64,000 bases of DNA from an uncultured Acetatifactor sp. (lineage in GTDB: Bacteria; Bacillota; Clostridia; Lachnospirales; Lachnospiraceae): NCBI GenBank assembly GCA_910584235.1, contig CAJTZD010000001.1, positions 238,962-302,961 of the forward strand, read 5' to 3'. Each line of letters starts with the position of its first letter. The first letter of the stretch is position 1. Made by a program: the position numbers and the translations under genes. The notes under the pieces were generated by a model, which was not told the DNA's origin, made no database searches, and saw nothing but the letters and a program-made list of their open reading frames with translations. Below, piece by piece: positions 17,000-26,194 of the stretch.

Positions 17000-17284
17000 T
17001 TAACTTTTTCTTCCGGCCCTTTTTCGTCCCCAAGAGCTCTTTACGCTCTCTTCTTCCGGCCCTTTCGCCGCTTCGGCCGCCGGCGCGCGGCTTTCTGTCT
17101 GCTCTTCTGCTTCGTCCTGCCCGGGCAAATCGCCTTTTTTCAGTTCTGCCGGCAGGGTATCTTTCTCAGCCTGCCGGCCCTCGCTGACATACACCTTGTC
17201 TATATACATATCGCCCAGGGAAAAACTGTACTTCTCCTGTTTTGCTGACGCATAAGTACATTTTACCTCTTTGTCCGGTACCAT
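17000..17284 (-). CDS. Small hypothetical protein with acidic low-complexity tail
   Basis: A 94-residue ORF starting at ATG 17284 behind GGGGGGA; a GTG four codons earlier is possible. The first half (KEVKCTYASAKQEKYSFSLG, MYIDKVYV) looks like a folded beta-rich segment. The second half is rich in Glu, Ala and Lys (EEQTESRAPAAEAAKGPEEE). I do not recognise it. It sits between glgB and mscS on the same strand with spacing that allows co-transcription. It could be a real small gene or a chance frame in GC-rich DNA. Confidence 0.45.
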   Translation of the reverse strand: MVPDKEVKCTYASAKQEKYSFSLGDMYIDKVYVSEGRQAEKDTLPAELKKGDLPGQDEAEEQTESRAPAAEAAKGPEEESVKSSWGRKRAGRKS

Positions 17285-17357
17285 ATCCCCCCGCACGACT
17301 ACCGCCTGCTGATATTGCGCAGCTTCATAGGACCCGCATCTCCTGTCTGAAACCGGA

Positions 17358-19982
17358 TCAGGACTCCCCGGAATCCTTTGTCGTTTCCGCTTCTGCAGTC
17401 TGCTTCTTTGACACGGGTTTTGCGGCTTTCGTATTTTTTGCGGCTCTCGTACCCGGAGTTTTCTGCGCTTTGGCGCCGGACACCGCCCCGGTCTTTTTTG
17501 TTGTTTTCGTAACGGACTCTGGTTTTGTCGCGGACTTCACGGCTTTCTTCGCGGCAATATCCGTCTTCTCTTCAAGCTTTCCCCCCGTCTTCTTGTCTGA
17601 TACAGTCTTCTCCGCGATGTCCGCTTTGTCTTCCGTATCTTCTTTCCCGGCCCCTTTCCGGTAAGACTGCGCTTTCCTGGCCGCTTTCCGGTATGCCGCT
17701 TCTTTCTCGGCTGCCAGCCGCTTGGCCGCCTCTTTCTCGGCTGCGGCTCTCTCCAGTGCCTCTTTGGCGATTTCTTCTTCCGTCAGAGGAATATATTTCA
17801 AAATACTCAGAGACAACGGCGCCACTTTTACCGTAACTGAGCAGGGCCTGTCGTCCCATTCGCCTATCTTTGAACGTTTTACGCGGCTGTTCAGGATGCC
17901 CGTGCCGCCGTATTTTTCATGATCGGTATTGAGAATTTCTTTGTACTTTCCGTCGTATGGCACTCCTGTTGTAATTTCTCTTTCCACACCGGAAAAGTTT
18001 GCCACCACTACCAGCAGCTCCTCTTCTTTCGTCCCTTTGCGCAGGAAAGTCAGGAAACACTCCTCCCATGAAATATGATTTACCCACTCGAATCCCTCCG
18101 GCATATCGTCAGCCGCATACAGCTCCGGATTCGTACGGTACAGATGATTTAGGTCTTTCACCAAAGTGGATATTCCTTTGTGCTCAGGCACGCCCGCAAG
18201 CTCCCATTCCACCTGGCGGGCCTCGTTCCACTCGTCAAATTCGCCCAGATCCTGCCCCATGAACAGAAGCTTCTTGCCCGGATGCATCATCATATAGGCG
18301 TAAGTAAGACGCAGATTGGCAAATTTCTGTGCCCGCTGTCCCGGCATCTTTCCGATCAGGGAGGCCTTGCCGTGGACCACTTCATCGTGTGAGAACACCA
18401 GCATGAATTTCTCACTGTAAGCATAGACCATGCTGAATGTCAGCTCCCCGTGATGATGGGCCCTGAAATAAGGATCATACTTAATATAATCCAGATAATC
18501 ATTCATGAATCCCATGTTCCATTTCAGATCAAAGCCCAGTCCGTCCTCGTCTAAGCTCCCTGTGATCTTCGGGAACGCCGTACTCTCCTCAGCAATGCTG
18601 AGCACACCGGGATTGCGCTTCTTCATAACCGAATTCAGGTGCTTGATCATCTCAATGGCTTCCAGATTCTCCTTTCCGCCGTATATGTTCGCAACCCATT
18701 CGCCGTCCTTTTTCCCGTAATCCAGATAGAGCATGCTGGCCACCGCATCCATCCGAATGCCGTCCGCGTGGAATTTTTCCACCCAGAATAACGCGTTGGC
18801 GATCAGATAATTGGAGACCTGAGGTCTGCCGTAATTGTAGATCAATGTGCCCCAATGGGGATGGCTGCCCTGCCTGGGATCCTGATGCTCATACAGGCAA
18901 GTGCCGTCAAAATTGGACAGACCGTAGGTGTCCCTGGGAAAATGGGCCGGAACCCAGTCCAGAATCACACCGATGCCCGCTTTATGGAGCTCATTGACAA
19001 AATACATGAAGTCTTCCGGAGAACCATATCTGGCTGTAGGCGCATAGTAGCCGATCACCTGGTATCCCCAGGAACCGTCCAGAGGATGCTCCATCACAGG
19101 CATCAGCTCCACATGGGTATATCCCATTTCTTTTATATAAGGAATCAGCTTTGCCGCGATCTCGCGGTAATTGGCGTAGCCTTCATTTCCTGCCGTCACA
19201 GACCCCAGATACATTTCATATACGCTCACAGGCACATTCCCTGTCTGGAATTTCGCTCTGTTTTTCACGAATGCGTCATCCTCCCAGACAAAGTTCTCCA
19301 GATCCGCCACCACCGAGGCGGTCTCCGGCCGAAGCTGCGCGGCATTTCCGTAAGGATCCGCTTTCAGATAAGTCAAACCGCCCTTTACTTTCATCTCGAA
19401 TTTGTAATTGTCACCGACTTTCGCATCCGGCAGGAAGAGCTCGAAAATGCCGGAATTTCCAAGCCGCCTCATCTGATGAATCCGCCCGTCCCAGCCGTTG
19501 AAATCCCCCACTACACTGGCCCGCATAACATTCGGCGCCCACACGGCAAAATAGACGCCCTTTACGCCGTCGATGGTCATTGGATGGGCGCCCAACTTTT
19601 CATATATGGTATAGTGGATACCGTTTCCGAACCTCTCTGCGTCATTCTCTGTAATCTGCGGCGCAAAACGATATGCCTCCCCCCGGATCCGCTCGCTTCC
19701 GTCTTGTTCCCTTACGATATAATGATAGACGGGAAGCTCCTTTTCCTTTCCGGAAAGCAGCACGGCAAAGAATCCGTCTTCGTCCGCCTGCTCCATTTCC
19801 ACCTGCTCCCCTGTGGCCTCAAACACGATCTGCGCCTGCACCGCGCCGGGAAAATATGCCTGGATGAGAAACTGCTTTCCCGCTTTATGAGGGCCCAGCA
19901 GTTCGTGGGGATTGTCGCAATCCGAGTAGATGATATCCTCTATCTTCGGCCAGTTCATCAACTGATAAAGTTTGTTCGTCAT
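17358..19982 (-). CDS. glgB: 1,4-alpha-glucan branching enzyme with C-terminal Lys/Ala-rich extension
   Basis: An 874-residue GH13 enzyme that makes alpha-1,6 branches in glycogen. A CBM48 domain (VYFAVWAPNVMRASVVGDFN) is followed by the catalytic barrel: nucleophile D412 in DGIRMDAVASM, acid/base E465 in SIAEESTAFP, and D533 in VFSHDEVVHGKASL. ATG 19982 is chosen for AAAGGAAG upstream. Usual length is about 630-750. The last ~140 residues are an added tail: an E/A/K coiled-coil stretch, then Lys/Thr/Ala repeats resembling histone H1 tails. It lies 89 bases after the DUF1015 gene and probably shares its transcript. Confidence 0.95.
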   Translation of the reverse strand: MTNKLYQLMNWPKIEDIIYSDCDNPHELLGPHKAGKQFLIQAYFPGAVQAQIVFEATGEQVEMEQADEDGFFAVLLSGKEKELPVYHYIVREQDGSERIRGEAYRFAPQITENDAERFGNGIHYTIYEKLGAHPMTIDGVKGVYFAVWAPNVMRASVVGDFNGWDGRIHQMRRLGNSGIFELFLPDAKVGDNYKFEMKVKGGLTYLKADPYGNAAQLRPETASVVADLENFVWEDDAFVKNRAKFQTGNVPVSVYEMYLGSVTAGNEGYANYREIAAKLIPYIKEMGYTHVELMPVMEHPLDGSWGYQVIGYYAPTARYGSPEDFMYFVNELHKAGIGVILDWVPAHFPRDTYGLSNFDGTCLYEHQDPRQGSHPHWGTLIYNYGRPQVSNYLIANALFWVEKFHADGIRMDAVASMLYLDYGKKDGEWVANIYGGKENLEAIEMIKHLNSVMKKRNPGVLSIAEESTAFPKITGSLDEDGLGFDLKWNMGFMNDYLDYIKYDPYFRAHHHGELTFSMVYAYSEKFMLVFSHDEVVHGKASLIGKMPGQRAQKFANLRLTYAYMMMHPGKKLLFMGQDLGEFDEWNEARQVEWELAGVPEHKGISTLVKDLNHLYRTNPELYAADDMPEGFEWVNHISWEECFLTFLRKGTKEEELLVVVANFSGVEREITTGVPYDGKYKEILNTDHEKYGGTGILNSRVKRSKIGEWDDRPCSVTVKVAPLSLSILKYIPLTEEEIAKEALERAAAEKEAAKRLAAEKEAAYRKAARKAQSYRKGAGKEDTEDKADIAEKTVSDKKTGGKLEEKTDIAAKKAVKSATKPESVTKTTKKTGAVSGAKAQKTPGTRAAKNTKAAKPVSKKQTAEAETTKDSGES

Positions 19983-20071
19983 ATTGTCCGCTTCCTTTCT
20001 GATTATCCTTTTTTCATCTCTATGTATATATTCTTCTCTCTTCAGGGGCTTGCCCATCCCCATCCGGCGTG

Positions 20072-21334
20072 CTACGCCTCCAGCCCGTGGAGGAACAATC
20101 CGCTCCTGAGCTTGGGCTCAAACCAGGTGGACTTAGGCGGCATCAGTCTTCCCGCATCCGCGACGGCGAACAGCTCTGCCATGGAGGTAGGATACATGGA
20201 AAAAGCCACTGCCGTCTGTCCTGCGCGACGTCCCTTTTCCATCTGCACCCGCCGCTCCAGCTCCCCGAGTCCCCGTATACCCCCCACGAAATCGATGCGC
20301 TTATCCGTCTTCGGATCCTCTATGCCAAGGACAGGGCCCAGAAGATGGTTCTGCAACAGGGAGACATCCAGGCCGTCCACCGGATCTTCGGACAGAATAT
20401 GGGACTTTGCCGTCAAACAGTACCATATTCCCTCCAGGAACATGCCAAACTGCCCTTTCCGCCCCGGATGATAAGGCGCCTTTGGGGCTTTCTCCACCAG
20501 GAAATCCGCGGACACACGCTCCAGATATTCCTCCATTGTAAGGCCGTTCAGATCTATAACTACGCGATTGTAATCCATGATACGCAGCTCCTCATCCGGA
20601 AACAGCACCGAGAGGAAGTAATCCGACTCCCGTTCCCCGGCATCCTCCGGCCCGGACTGCCTGCGCATCATACCCACCTTTACCGCGGAGGCACAGCGGT
20701 GATGGCCGTCCGCGATATACACCGAGTCCATCCGGGCGAACCGCTGCCGTATGCCATCCACCTGACTCTCCTCACCGATCACCCACACGCTGTGGCCGAT
20801 CCCGTCCTCGGAGACAAAGCAGCAGGCAGGTGCGGTTCTCTTCACTGCCCCGACGATCTCAGAGAGCGCCGTGTCACTGCGGTAGGCCAGAAAAATAGGC
20901 CCTGTCTGCATATTGCACGCATCCACATGGCGAATTCTGTCCTGCTCCTTGTCCGCCCGGGTGTTCTCATGTTTTTTGATGATATTGGAGTTGTAGTCGT
21001 CTATGGAGGCGCAGGCCACGATCCCTGTCTGGATCCTGCCCTCCATGGTCAGCTCATACAGATAATAGCAGGGCTTGTCCTCCCTGACGAATTTCCCCCG
21101 GGAAATCCATTCCCGCAGCAAATTCGCCGCCCTTTCGTACACTGCCGGCGCATAGGTGTCCACCGCAGGGCCGAAGCCTGTCTCCGCACGGTCTATTGCC
21201 AGAAAGGAATCGGGATTTTTCTTCACTTCCGCCGTGGCCTCCTCCCTGTCGTATACGTCATAGGGCAGCGCGGCGATTTTGCTTTCCAGCCCGGGCGCCG
21301 GGCGGTAGGCGGAAAACGGTCTGATGTTTGCCAT
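20072..21334 (-). CDS. DUF1015 family protein
   Basis: 420 residues from ATG 21334, which has AAGAGGAA upstream; another ATG 24 bases earlier is less likely. The N-terminus ANIRPFSAYRP with KIAALPYDVYDREEA, the central YIADGHHRCASA and FPDEELRIMDYNRVV are family hallmarks. The function is not established. The family is widespread in Firmicutes and often lies near serine or central metabolism genes. Here it precedes glgB. The HHR motif suggests a nucleotide- or phosphate-handling active site, which is inference. Confidence 0.88.
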   Translation of the reverse strand: MANIRPFSAYRPAPGLESKIAALPYDVYDREEATAEVKKNPDSFLAIDRAETGFGPAVDTYAPAVYERAANLLREWISRGKFVREDKPCYYLYELTMEGRIQTGIVACASIDDYNSNIIKKHENTRADKEQDRIRHVDACNMQTGPIFLAYRSDTALSEIVGAVKRTAPACCFVSEDGIGHSVWVIGEESQVDGIRQRFARMDSVYIADGHHRCASAVKVGMMRRQSGPEDAGERESDYFLSVLFPDEELRIMDYNRVVIDLNGLTMEEYLERVSADFLVEKAPKAPYHPGRKGQFGMFLEGIWYCLTAKSHILSEDPVDGLDVSLLQNHLLGPVLGIEDPKTDKRIDFVGGIRGLGELERRVQMEKGRRAGQTAVAFSMYPTSMAELFAVADAGRLMPPKSTWFEPKLRSGLFLHGLEA

Positions 21335-21395
21335 GTCTTGTTCCTCTTTTCGTTTCATTCAAAAGATAAATTTATTTTACCAAAAATATCTGTAC

Positions 21396-21424
21396 TTAAC
21401 AAGCTTCTGGTGCTAAACTATAAA
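21396..21424 (+). promoter_or_regulatory. Sigma-A-type promoter of the small plus-strand gene
   Basis: TTAACA at 21396-21401, a 17-base spacer, then TATAAA at 21419-21424. It lies 34 bases upstream of the ATG at 21458 and is the only good plus-strand promoter next to that gene. Confidence 0.65.
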
Positions 21425-21457
21425 AATAATCTGTAAAAGGAAAGCGAGGTCAGAATC

Positions 21458-21742
21458 ATGACAGATGAAAACAGAAAGCTGTTAGAGCGCATCAATGCGT
21501 ATGCGGAAAATACCCTGGGAGAAATCGACCCCCAGAAAGTGCCCGTCTCCCTGCAGCTGGAAAAGCTGCGGCCCGTGATGGAAGAGATCGCCGCGGAAAA
21601 GTCCATGAAGCTGGAGGATGTGTTCATCCTCTATATGGATCTCCAGAGCGAGGCCTCCTGCGCCACCAACGAGAAGCTCAAGGACAGCCTCCGGGATATC
21701 AACAACGGCTTCGACGGCGGCTCACCGCTGCTGTTCCGCTAA
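21458..21742 (+). CDS. Conserved small hypothetical protein
   Basis: 94 residues, predicted mostly helical and soluble (MTDENRKLLERINAYAENTL, EKLRPVMEEIAAEKSMKLED). It is one of very few plus-strand genes in the window. An AGCGAGG ribosome site and a clear promoter precede it, which supports a real gene. It is convergent with the receiver gene ending at 21846. I do not recognise the family and propose no function. Confidence 0.7.
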   Translation: MTDENRKLLERINAYAENTLGEIDPQKVPVSLQLEKLRPVMEEIAAEKSMKLEDVFILYMDLQSEASCATNEKLKDSLRDINNGFDGGSPLLFR

Positions 21743-21845
21743 AGCGGCGGATCCCGTTCCGAAGTCGCCGCGGCGGCGGCATACCGTCTGGACTTTTCCG
21801 TAACTGCGGCATAATTCCAGGCGGTATGCGGATTGCTGCCTGAAA

Positions 21846-22208
21846 TCAGGCCAATGCCTCCTCGAACACCTTTAGCAGCTGCTCCTGGTAGAACGGTTTG
21901 TCCACAAACCCTCTGGCGCCGATCTTCCTGGCCCTCTCAAAGGTGTCCTCATAGGCCAGGGATGAAACCATTACGATCCGGGCGTCCGGATGCTCTTTCA
22001 GGATAATCTCGGCGGCGTCTATGCCGTCCATTCCCTGCATAATGATGTCCATGGTTACCAGATCCGGGTTCACGGTAGCGTACTGCGCAATGGCGTCCTC
22101 CCCGCTGCGGCAGTATGCGGCCACTTCATAATCCGTTCCTTTCAGGGCATCTTCCAGCTGAATTCTGACCAGCCGGGAATCATCTACTACCATAACACGT
22201 CTTTTCAT
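21846..22208 (-). CDS. Single-domain response regulator (CheY-like)
   Basis: 120 residues, a receiver domain alone. MVVDDSRLVRIQLEDAL carries the acidic pocket, LVTMDIIMQGMDGIDA holds the phosphoacceptor aspartate, MVSSLA the switch Thr/Ser position, and FVDKPFYQEQLL the conserved lysine. There is no output domain, so it acts by protein contact or as a phosphate shuttle. It is the last gene of a four-gene operon with a CheX-like phosphatase, another receiver and a hybrid kinase. Confidence 0.9.
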   Translation of the reverse strand: MKRRVMVVDDSRLVRIQLEDALKGTDYEVAAYCRSGEDAIAQYATVNPDLVTMDIIMQGMDGIDAAEIILKEHPDARIVMVSSLAYEDTFERARKIGARGFVDKPFYQEQLLKVFEEALA

Positions 22209-22228
22209 CTTATATATGCTCCCTTCTG

Positions 22229-22717
22229 TCAGTTTCCTTCTGCCGAAGCCTCATCTTCCCCGGTGCATGGCACATGATGGATCAGCTGCGCACCCTCGTT
22301 ATACTCATTGGAATAAGTCAGGACGAACTGTATCTCACGCCCCTCCGGCTCATAGCGCCCATGATAGAACACAGGCGGATTGAAATGAGCCGGGATCTGT
22401 GTTGCCTGGAACATAGCCCCCGCTATCCTGCCGCACAGAACATTGAAATACTCCTTGCCGAACTCTTCCAAATCCTCGGGTTCCAGCAGCTCCTCATGAA
22501 AAGTATTGCAGGCCATGCGGTAAAGCAGACTGGTGTCGGCACAGAGGGTAAGACTGGTATGGAAGCCTTTGTCAAAAGTAATCTGAACCGTACAAAGATC
22601 CTCCCCCGGCGACTTGTCTTCCGGGTGCAGACGCACACCGGCTGTTCGCTCCGTCACATCCTGAACCGCCTGATTCAATATCCGTTCCAATTCCTCCTGT
22701 GTCAGCACACTGTTCAT
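22229..22717 (-). CDS. CheX-like phosphatase domain protein
   Basis: 162 residues. The helix LEEFGKEYFNVLCGRIAGAMF has the ExxxxN-type arrangement used by CheC/CheX/FliY phosphatases to hydrolyse phospho-CheY, followed by a beta-sheet region. The N-terminus (LTQEELERILNQAVQDVTERTAG) is also family-like. Placed between two stand-alone receivers, it probably removes phosphate from one of them. No chemotaxis or flagellar genes are in the window, so the target is more likely the local phosphorelay. Confidence 0.7.
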   Translation of the reverse strand: MNSVLTQEELERILNQAVQDVTERTAGVRLHPEDKSPGEDLCTVQITFDKGFHTSLTLCADTSLLYRMACNTFHEELLEPEDLEEFGKEYFNVLCGRIAGAMFQATQIPAHFNPPVFYHGRYEPEGREIQFVLTYSNEYNEGAQLIHHVPCTGEDEASAEGN

Positions 22718-22723
22718 AATGCC

Positions 22724-23125
22724 CTATAACCTCCCGTCCGGCTCCAGAGCCCGCTGAATCCTGTTACGCAGGTCATCGTCATGAAAAGGCTTCAGAATAT
22801 AGTCGCAGATTCCCAGCTTGACGCTCTCCAGGACGAATTGGGAATCCTCCACTCCCGTAAGCATGATCACCGGGATGTCGCCGCGGTCTTCCATGGCGCG
22901 TATCTCCCTCAACGTCTGGATGCCGTCCTTAACAGGCATCCGGATGTCCAGCAGAATCAGATCAGGCTTCTCCTGCTCCAGATATTTCAAAGCACGTACA
23001 CCGGAATTTATGGTGGTCACCTCATAATCGTTCCGCAGGGCATCCCAAATCCTCGATAAGATAATTGCCGCGTCATCCACTGCCAGGATACACTTTTTTC
23101 CGTATCCGCCTCTTGTTTGGGTCAT
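22724..23125 (-). CDS. Single-domain response regulator
   Basis: 133 residues. ILAVDDAAIILSRIWDAL forms the acidic pocket, LILLDIRMPVKDGIQTL has the phosphoacceptor aspartate, VIMLTG the switch threonine and YILKPFHDDDL the lysine. Its ATG overlaps the kinase stop by 4 bases (ATGA), with AAGGAGG upstream, so it is translationally coupled to the hybrid kinase and is its most likely partner. There is no DNA-binding domain. Confidence 0.92.
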   Translation of the reverse strand: MTQTRGGYGKKCILAVDDAAIILSRIWDALRNDYEVTTINSGVRALKYLEQEKPDLILLDIRMPVKDGIQTLREIRAMEDRGDIPVIMLTGVEDSQFVLESVKLGICDYILKPFHDDDLRNRIQRALEPDGRL

Positions 23126-25980
23126 TTGCGCTCTTCCTCCTTTTCAAATATGGCCAGAAGCTGTCGCAACAGCTCTTCGGCATTGTCATCTTCATACAGC
23201 TTAAGCTGAGCCTGTATCTGCTCCAGGCGTTCCCGCATCTCTTCAGACAGCTCGTGACGCAGGATCTCCTCCACCCCTTCGGCACATTCCCTGGACCGGA
23301 AATGCTCCAGCTGATCCAGCGCCGTGCCTATCTGTTCCTTAAGCTCCTGCGCGGTCAGGGGCGGAAGCTTTGCGCCGTCCGCATCACCCTCCTGTCTTCT
23401 CTGCTCCAAGAAAGACCGGATATTCTGCAGAAGCGCTTCGTATGCTTTCAGCAGCGCAGGGAACTCCCGGGCGATAAAGGCGTCGTCCCCTTTCGCAGCG
23501 GCATTCTCCTGCGCCCTGGCCATGGCGGCAAGCTCCATAGCTCCGATATTGGCAGAGGCGCTCTTAAGGCCATGCACCTCAATCTGGTAGCGCTGGATAT
23601 CCGCGTCCGCAAGCCGGCTCAGCAATTTTATCTTGCGCTTTCCGTCCATATGATAAAGCTCCAAAAGATCCAGGAACTCCTCCTGGTCACCGGAGAAGTA
23701 CTGCATAGCAGCTTTCATGTCCAGTCCCTGGATATGGATGGACTCCGGGTTCCACTGAGTGTCCTCTCCGCCGCTTTCCGTCTCTGTCTGTCTGTACTTC
23801 TCCGGCACCCAGCGCAGCAACAGATGGTTCAACTCTTTCCTGTCCAAGGGCTTGGCGATGAAGTCCTGGAACCCGCTGCTCAGAAACTGCTCCCGCATGC
23901 CCTCCATGGCATTGGCAGTGAGAGCGATCACGACTGGGGCTGAGCCGTTCTCCCCGCAGTCCCTTCTGATGATCTCCGTGGCCTCAATGCCGTCCATCAT
24001 GGGCATCATATGATCCATGAAGATGATATCGTATCGGTTGTCCCGCACCAGCTCGATGGCCTCCGGCCCGCTCTCCGCCTCCGTCAGGTCGAACTCGTAG
24101 TTTTTCAGGAATCCTCTGGCCACCTTTCGGTTGATCACATTGTCGTCCACGATGAGCACCTTGATGCCCGGCGCCTTAAAGGCTTCTCCCGCTCTCTGTT
24201 CCGTTTGGGAGATCTCCGGCATCTCGCAGACAGGGGTGCGGTCCGTTATCCTCTGGGGGATGGTGATGGTGACCAAAGTCCCCTTACCGTAGGTACTGTC
24301 CACCCGGATAGTGCCGTCCATCAGCTCCACCAGCTGCTTCACGATGGCCAGCCCCAGCCCCGTGCCCTCCACGCTTCGGTTGCGCTTGGAATCCACCTGC
24401 CGAAAATCCTCGAAGATCTTGCCCAGGTCTTCCTCCCGGATGCCGCAGCCCGTGTCCTCCACCCGGAAAGTGAGCAGTTCTTCCTCCTCTTTCTCTCCGG
24501 GCTCCCCGGCGATGTCGATGCGCACATACCCTTTCTTGGTGAATTTTACGGCATTGCTTAAGATATTGATTAAAATCTGCTTGATCCGGCCCTGGTCGCC
24601 CCTGTAGCCGCAGGGAATGCGATTATCCAGCCCGTATTTCAAAATCAGCCCATGCTGGGAAGCGGCCATGTCCATCATGCCCACGATTTCATCCGCCACC
24701 ACTTTTATGTAGTAATCCGAGAGCACCAGCTCCATTTTGCCCGCCTCCACCTTGGACAGGTCCAGAATGTCATTGATGATGGCCAACAGATTCCTGGCCG
24801 CGGACTGCACGTTCTTGGCATATCCGTAGATCTGGGTGTCCGAGCACTCCTCCATGATGATGTCATTCAATCCTATGATGGCATTCATGGGCGTGCGGAT
24901 TTCATGGGACATATTGGCCAGGAATTCGCTTTTGGCGATGCTGGCCTTTTCCGCCTGCTGGCGCACCCGCTTGATTTCATTGATATATGCCTTGATATCG
25001 GTCATATCCAGAATCAATATGACGCAGCCCTGCTTTTTACCGTTCTCGTCTATGATCTTCTTGCTGTGGCTCTCGTAATGCTGGCCGTTGATGGAAAAGC
25101 TCTGGGGGATATCCTCGTTAAGCATCTCCTCCCGGAATTCTTCCAGCACCCGGATGTTCTCTCCCAGCTTGTGGGCGGGCAGGCAGGTAAAGATATCCGC
25201 GGCGGCCCTGTTGTAGCTCACCAGACGGTCATGGTCGTCCAGGGCGATCACCCCGTCCCCCAGGTTCTCAAGCACCTTTTCCGCCGCCAAATGGCGGAAA
25301 TCATAATTCCTCCTGCTCCACACCACGATGACCACCATGGACATGGAAATGGCCAGCGTCATAGGCGTAAAGTCGAACACCTTCACCAGCTTGAAGACAT
25401 AACCCGCCAGCACGATCACCGGCAAAGTGGAAATCCCCAGAATCGTCCAGTACTGGCGGTTCACCTGCCGGTCCGAGCGCACACGGATAGCCCGGGCCAG
25501 GGTAAACATACACAGCCCATAGGGAATGACGGTGCGGGTGAACATGAAAAGGATGTAAAGCGGGCCGTAGGTGATGCTGACATAGTGGAATCCGTCCGGA
25601 GCCGTCATCCACCTGACCTCCCTGTAAAAAAGGCCGTACCAGTTAAAGAACACCGTGGGCAGTATAAAGAAGTTGACAATGGCCAGAATCCGCAAGAGAA
25701 TCTTTGGCGGGGCAGCACTGCAATAGAGATAGGTAAACCAGCAATAGAACAATGGTACAAAAGCAGAGCCTACGTTCTCCACCGTCACTGCCGTGACAGC
25801 GGCCTCCACCGTAGGAGCAGTCAGCTCCAGCAGATAACCCACGTTCTGCACCAAAGAGCCGCACATGATAAAAATCAGGAACTTCTGTTCCCTGGCCCCC
25901 TCTCCGTTGAGCAGGAGAATCAGCGCGATAAAAGTCAGGCATATGCCAAAGCACTCCAGCGCGATGATCAAGTTTACCAT
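23122..25980 (-). CDS. Hybrid histidine kinase: 7TM sensor, PAS, kinase, receiver, HPt
   Basis: 952 residues. Seven hydrophobic helices occupy about 1-220 (7TM-histidine-kinase sensor type), a PAS-like domain about 232-330, HisKA with the phosphorylated H359 in ANMSHEIRTP, HATPase_c about 455-575 (GTGLGLAIVKQL), a receiver with D656 in FMDHMMPMMDG, and an HPt domain with H803 in VHGLKSASANIG. A coiled-coil-rich tail follows. The full His-Asp-His path is present, so it can pass phosphate to the stand-alone receiver that follows. GGGGGG lies upstream of ATG 25980. The sensed signal is unknown. Confidence 0.93.
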   Translation of the reverse strand: MVNLIIALECFGICLTFIALILLLNGEGAREQKFLIFIMCGSLVQNVGYLLELTAPTVEAAVTAVTVENVGSAFVPLFYCWFTYLYCSAAPPKILLRILAIVNFFILPTVFFNWYGLFYREVRWMTAPDGFHYVSITYGPLYILFMFTRTVIPYGLCMFTLARAIRVRSDRQVNRQYWTILGISTLPVIVLAGYVFKLVKVFDFTPMTLAISMSMVVIVVWSRRNYDFRHLAAEKVLENLGDGVIALDDHDRLVSYNRAAADIFTCLPAHKLGENIRVLEEFREEMLNEDIPQSFSINGQHYESHSKKIIDENGKKQGCVILILDMTDIKAYINEIKRVRQQAEKASIAKSEFLANMSHEIRTPMNAIIGLNDIIMEECSDTQIYGYAKNVQSAARNLLAIINDILDLSKVEAGKMELVLSDYYIKVVADEIVGMMDMAASQHGLILKYGLDNRIPCGYRGDQGRIKQILINILSNAVKFTKKGYVRIDIAGEPGEKEEEELLTFRVEDTGCGIREEDLGKIFEDFRQVDSKRNRSVEGTGLGLAIVKQLVELMDGTIRVDSTYGKGTLVTITIPQRITDRTPVCEMPEISQTEQRAGEAFKAPGIKVLIVDDNVINRKVARGFLKNYEFDLTEAESGPEAIELVRDNRYDIIFMDHMMPMMDGIEATEIIRRDCGENGSAPVVIALTANAMEGMREQFLSSGFQDFIAKPLDRKELNHLLLRWVPEKYRQTETESGGEDTQWNPESIHIQGLDMKAAMQYFSGDQEEFLDLLELYHMDGKRKIKLLSRLADADIQRYQIEVHGLKSASANIGAMELAAMARAQENAAAKGDDAFIAREFPALLKAYEALLQNIRSFLEQRRQEGDADGAKLPPLTAQELKEQIGTALDQLEHFRSRECAEGVEEILRHELSEEMRERLEQIQAQLKLYEDDNAEELLRQLLAIFEKEEERK

Positions 25981-26039
25981 ATCTGTCCCCCCTGCCCTGG
26001 AAAATAGCGCATATCAGATTTCCGCTTTACTCCATTCGT

Positions 26040-26068
26040 ATCATAGTATATTTTGACTCATATGTCAA
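26040..26068 (-). promoter_or_regulatory. Promoter of the kinase-receiver-CheX-receiver operon
   Basis: Read leftward: TTGACA (26068-26063), 17 bases, TATGAT (26045-26040), close to consensus. It separates this operon from the kinase-DegV gene that ends at 26195. Confidence 0.75.
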
Positions 26069-26194
26069 GATTAAGGCCTGTCTATCGAAGATAGGTCTCG
26101 GGATTTTCACGCAAATTCCCCATGAAAACACCTCGCGGCGGCACCGAATGAACAGTAACCAGGAGGGGACATCCTCGTGAAAGTGAATTCCCCG

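Noticed and set aside
18855..20471. Long plus-strand open frame of 538 codons across glgB
   Set aside because: It lies antisense to a clear glgB with all catalytic motifs, is rich in His/Arg/Pro from GC-rich third positions, and has no recognisable domain.
24652..26007. Plus-strand open frame of 451 codons opposite the 7TM hybrid kinase
   Set aside because: Antisense to a protein with complete kinase, receiver and HPt motifs; no ribosome site or domain.
26075..26100. Possible terminator hairpin after the DegV-kinase
   Set aside because: GGCCTGTCTATC/GATAGGTCTC pairing is imperfect and no T run follows on the minus strand.
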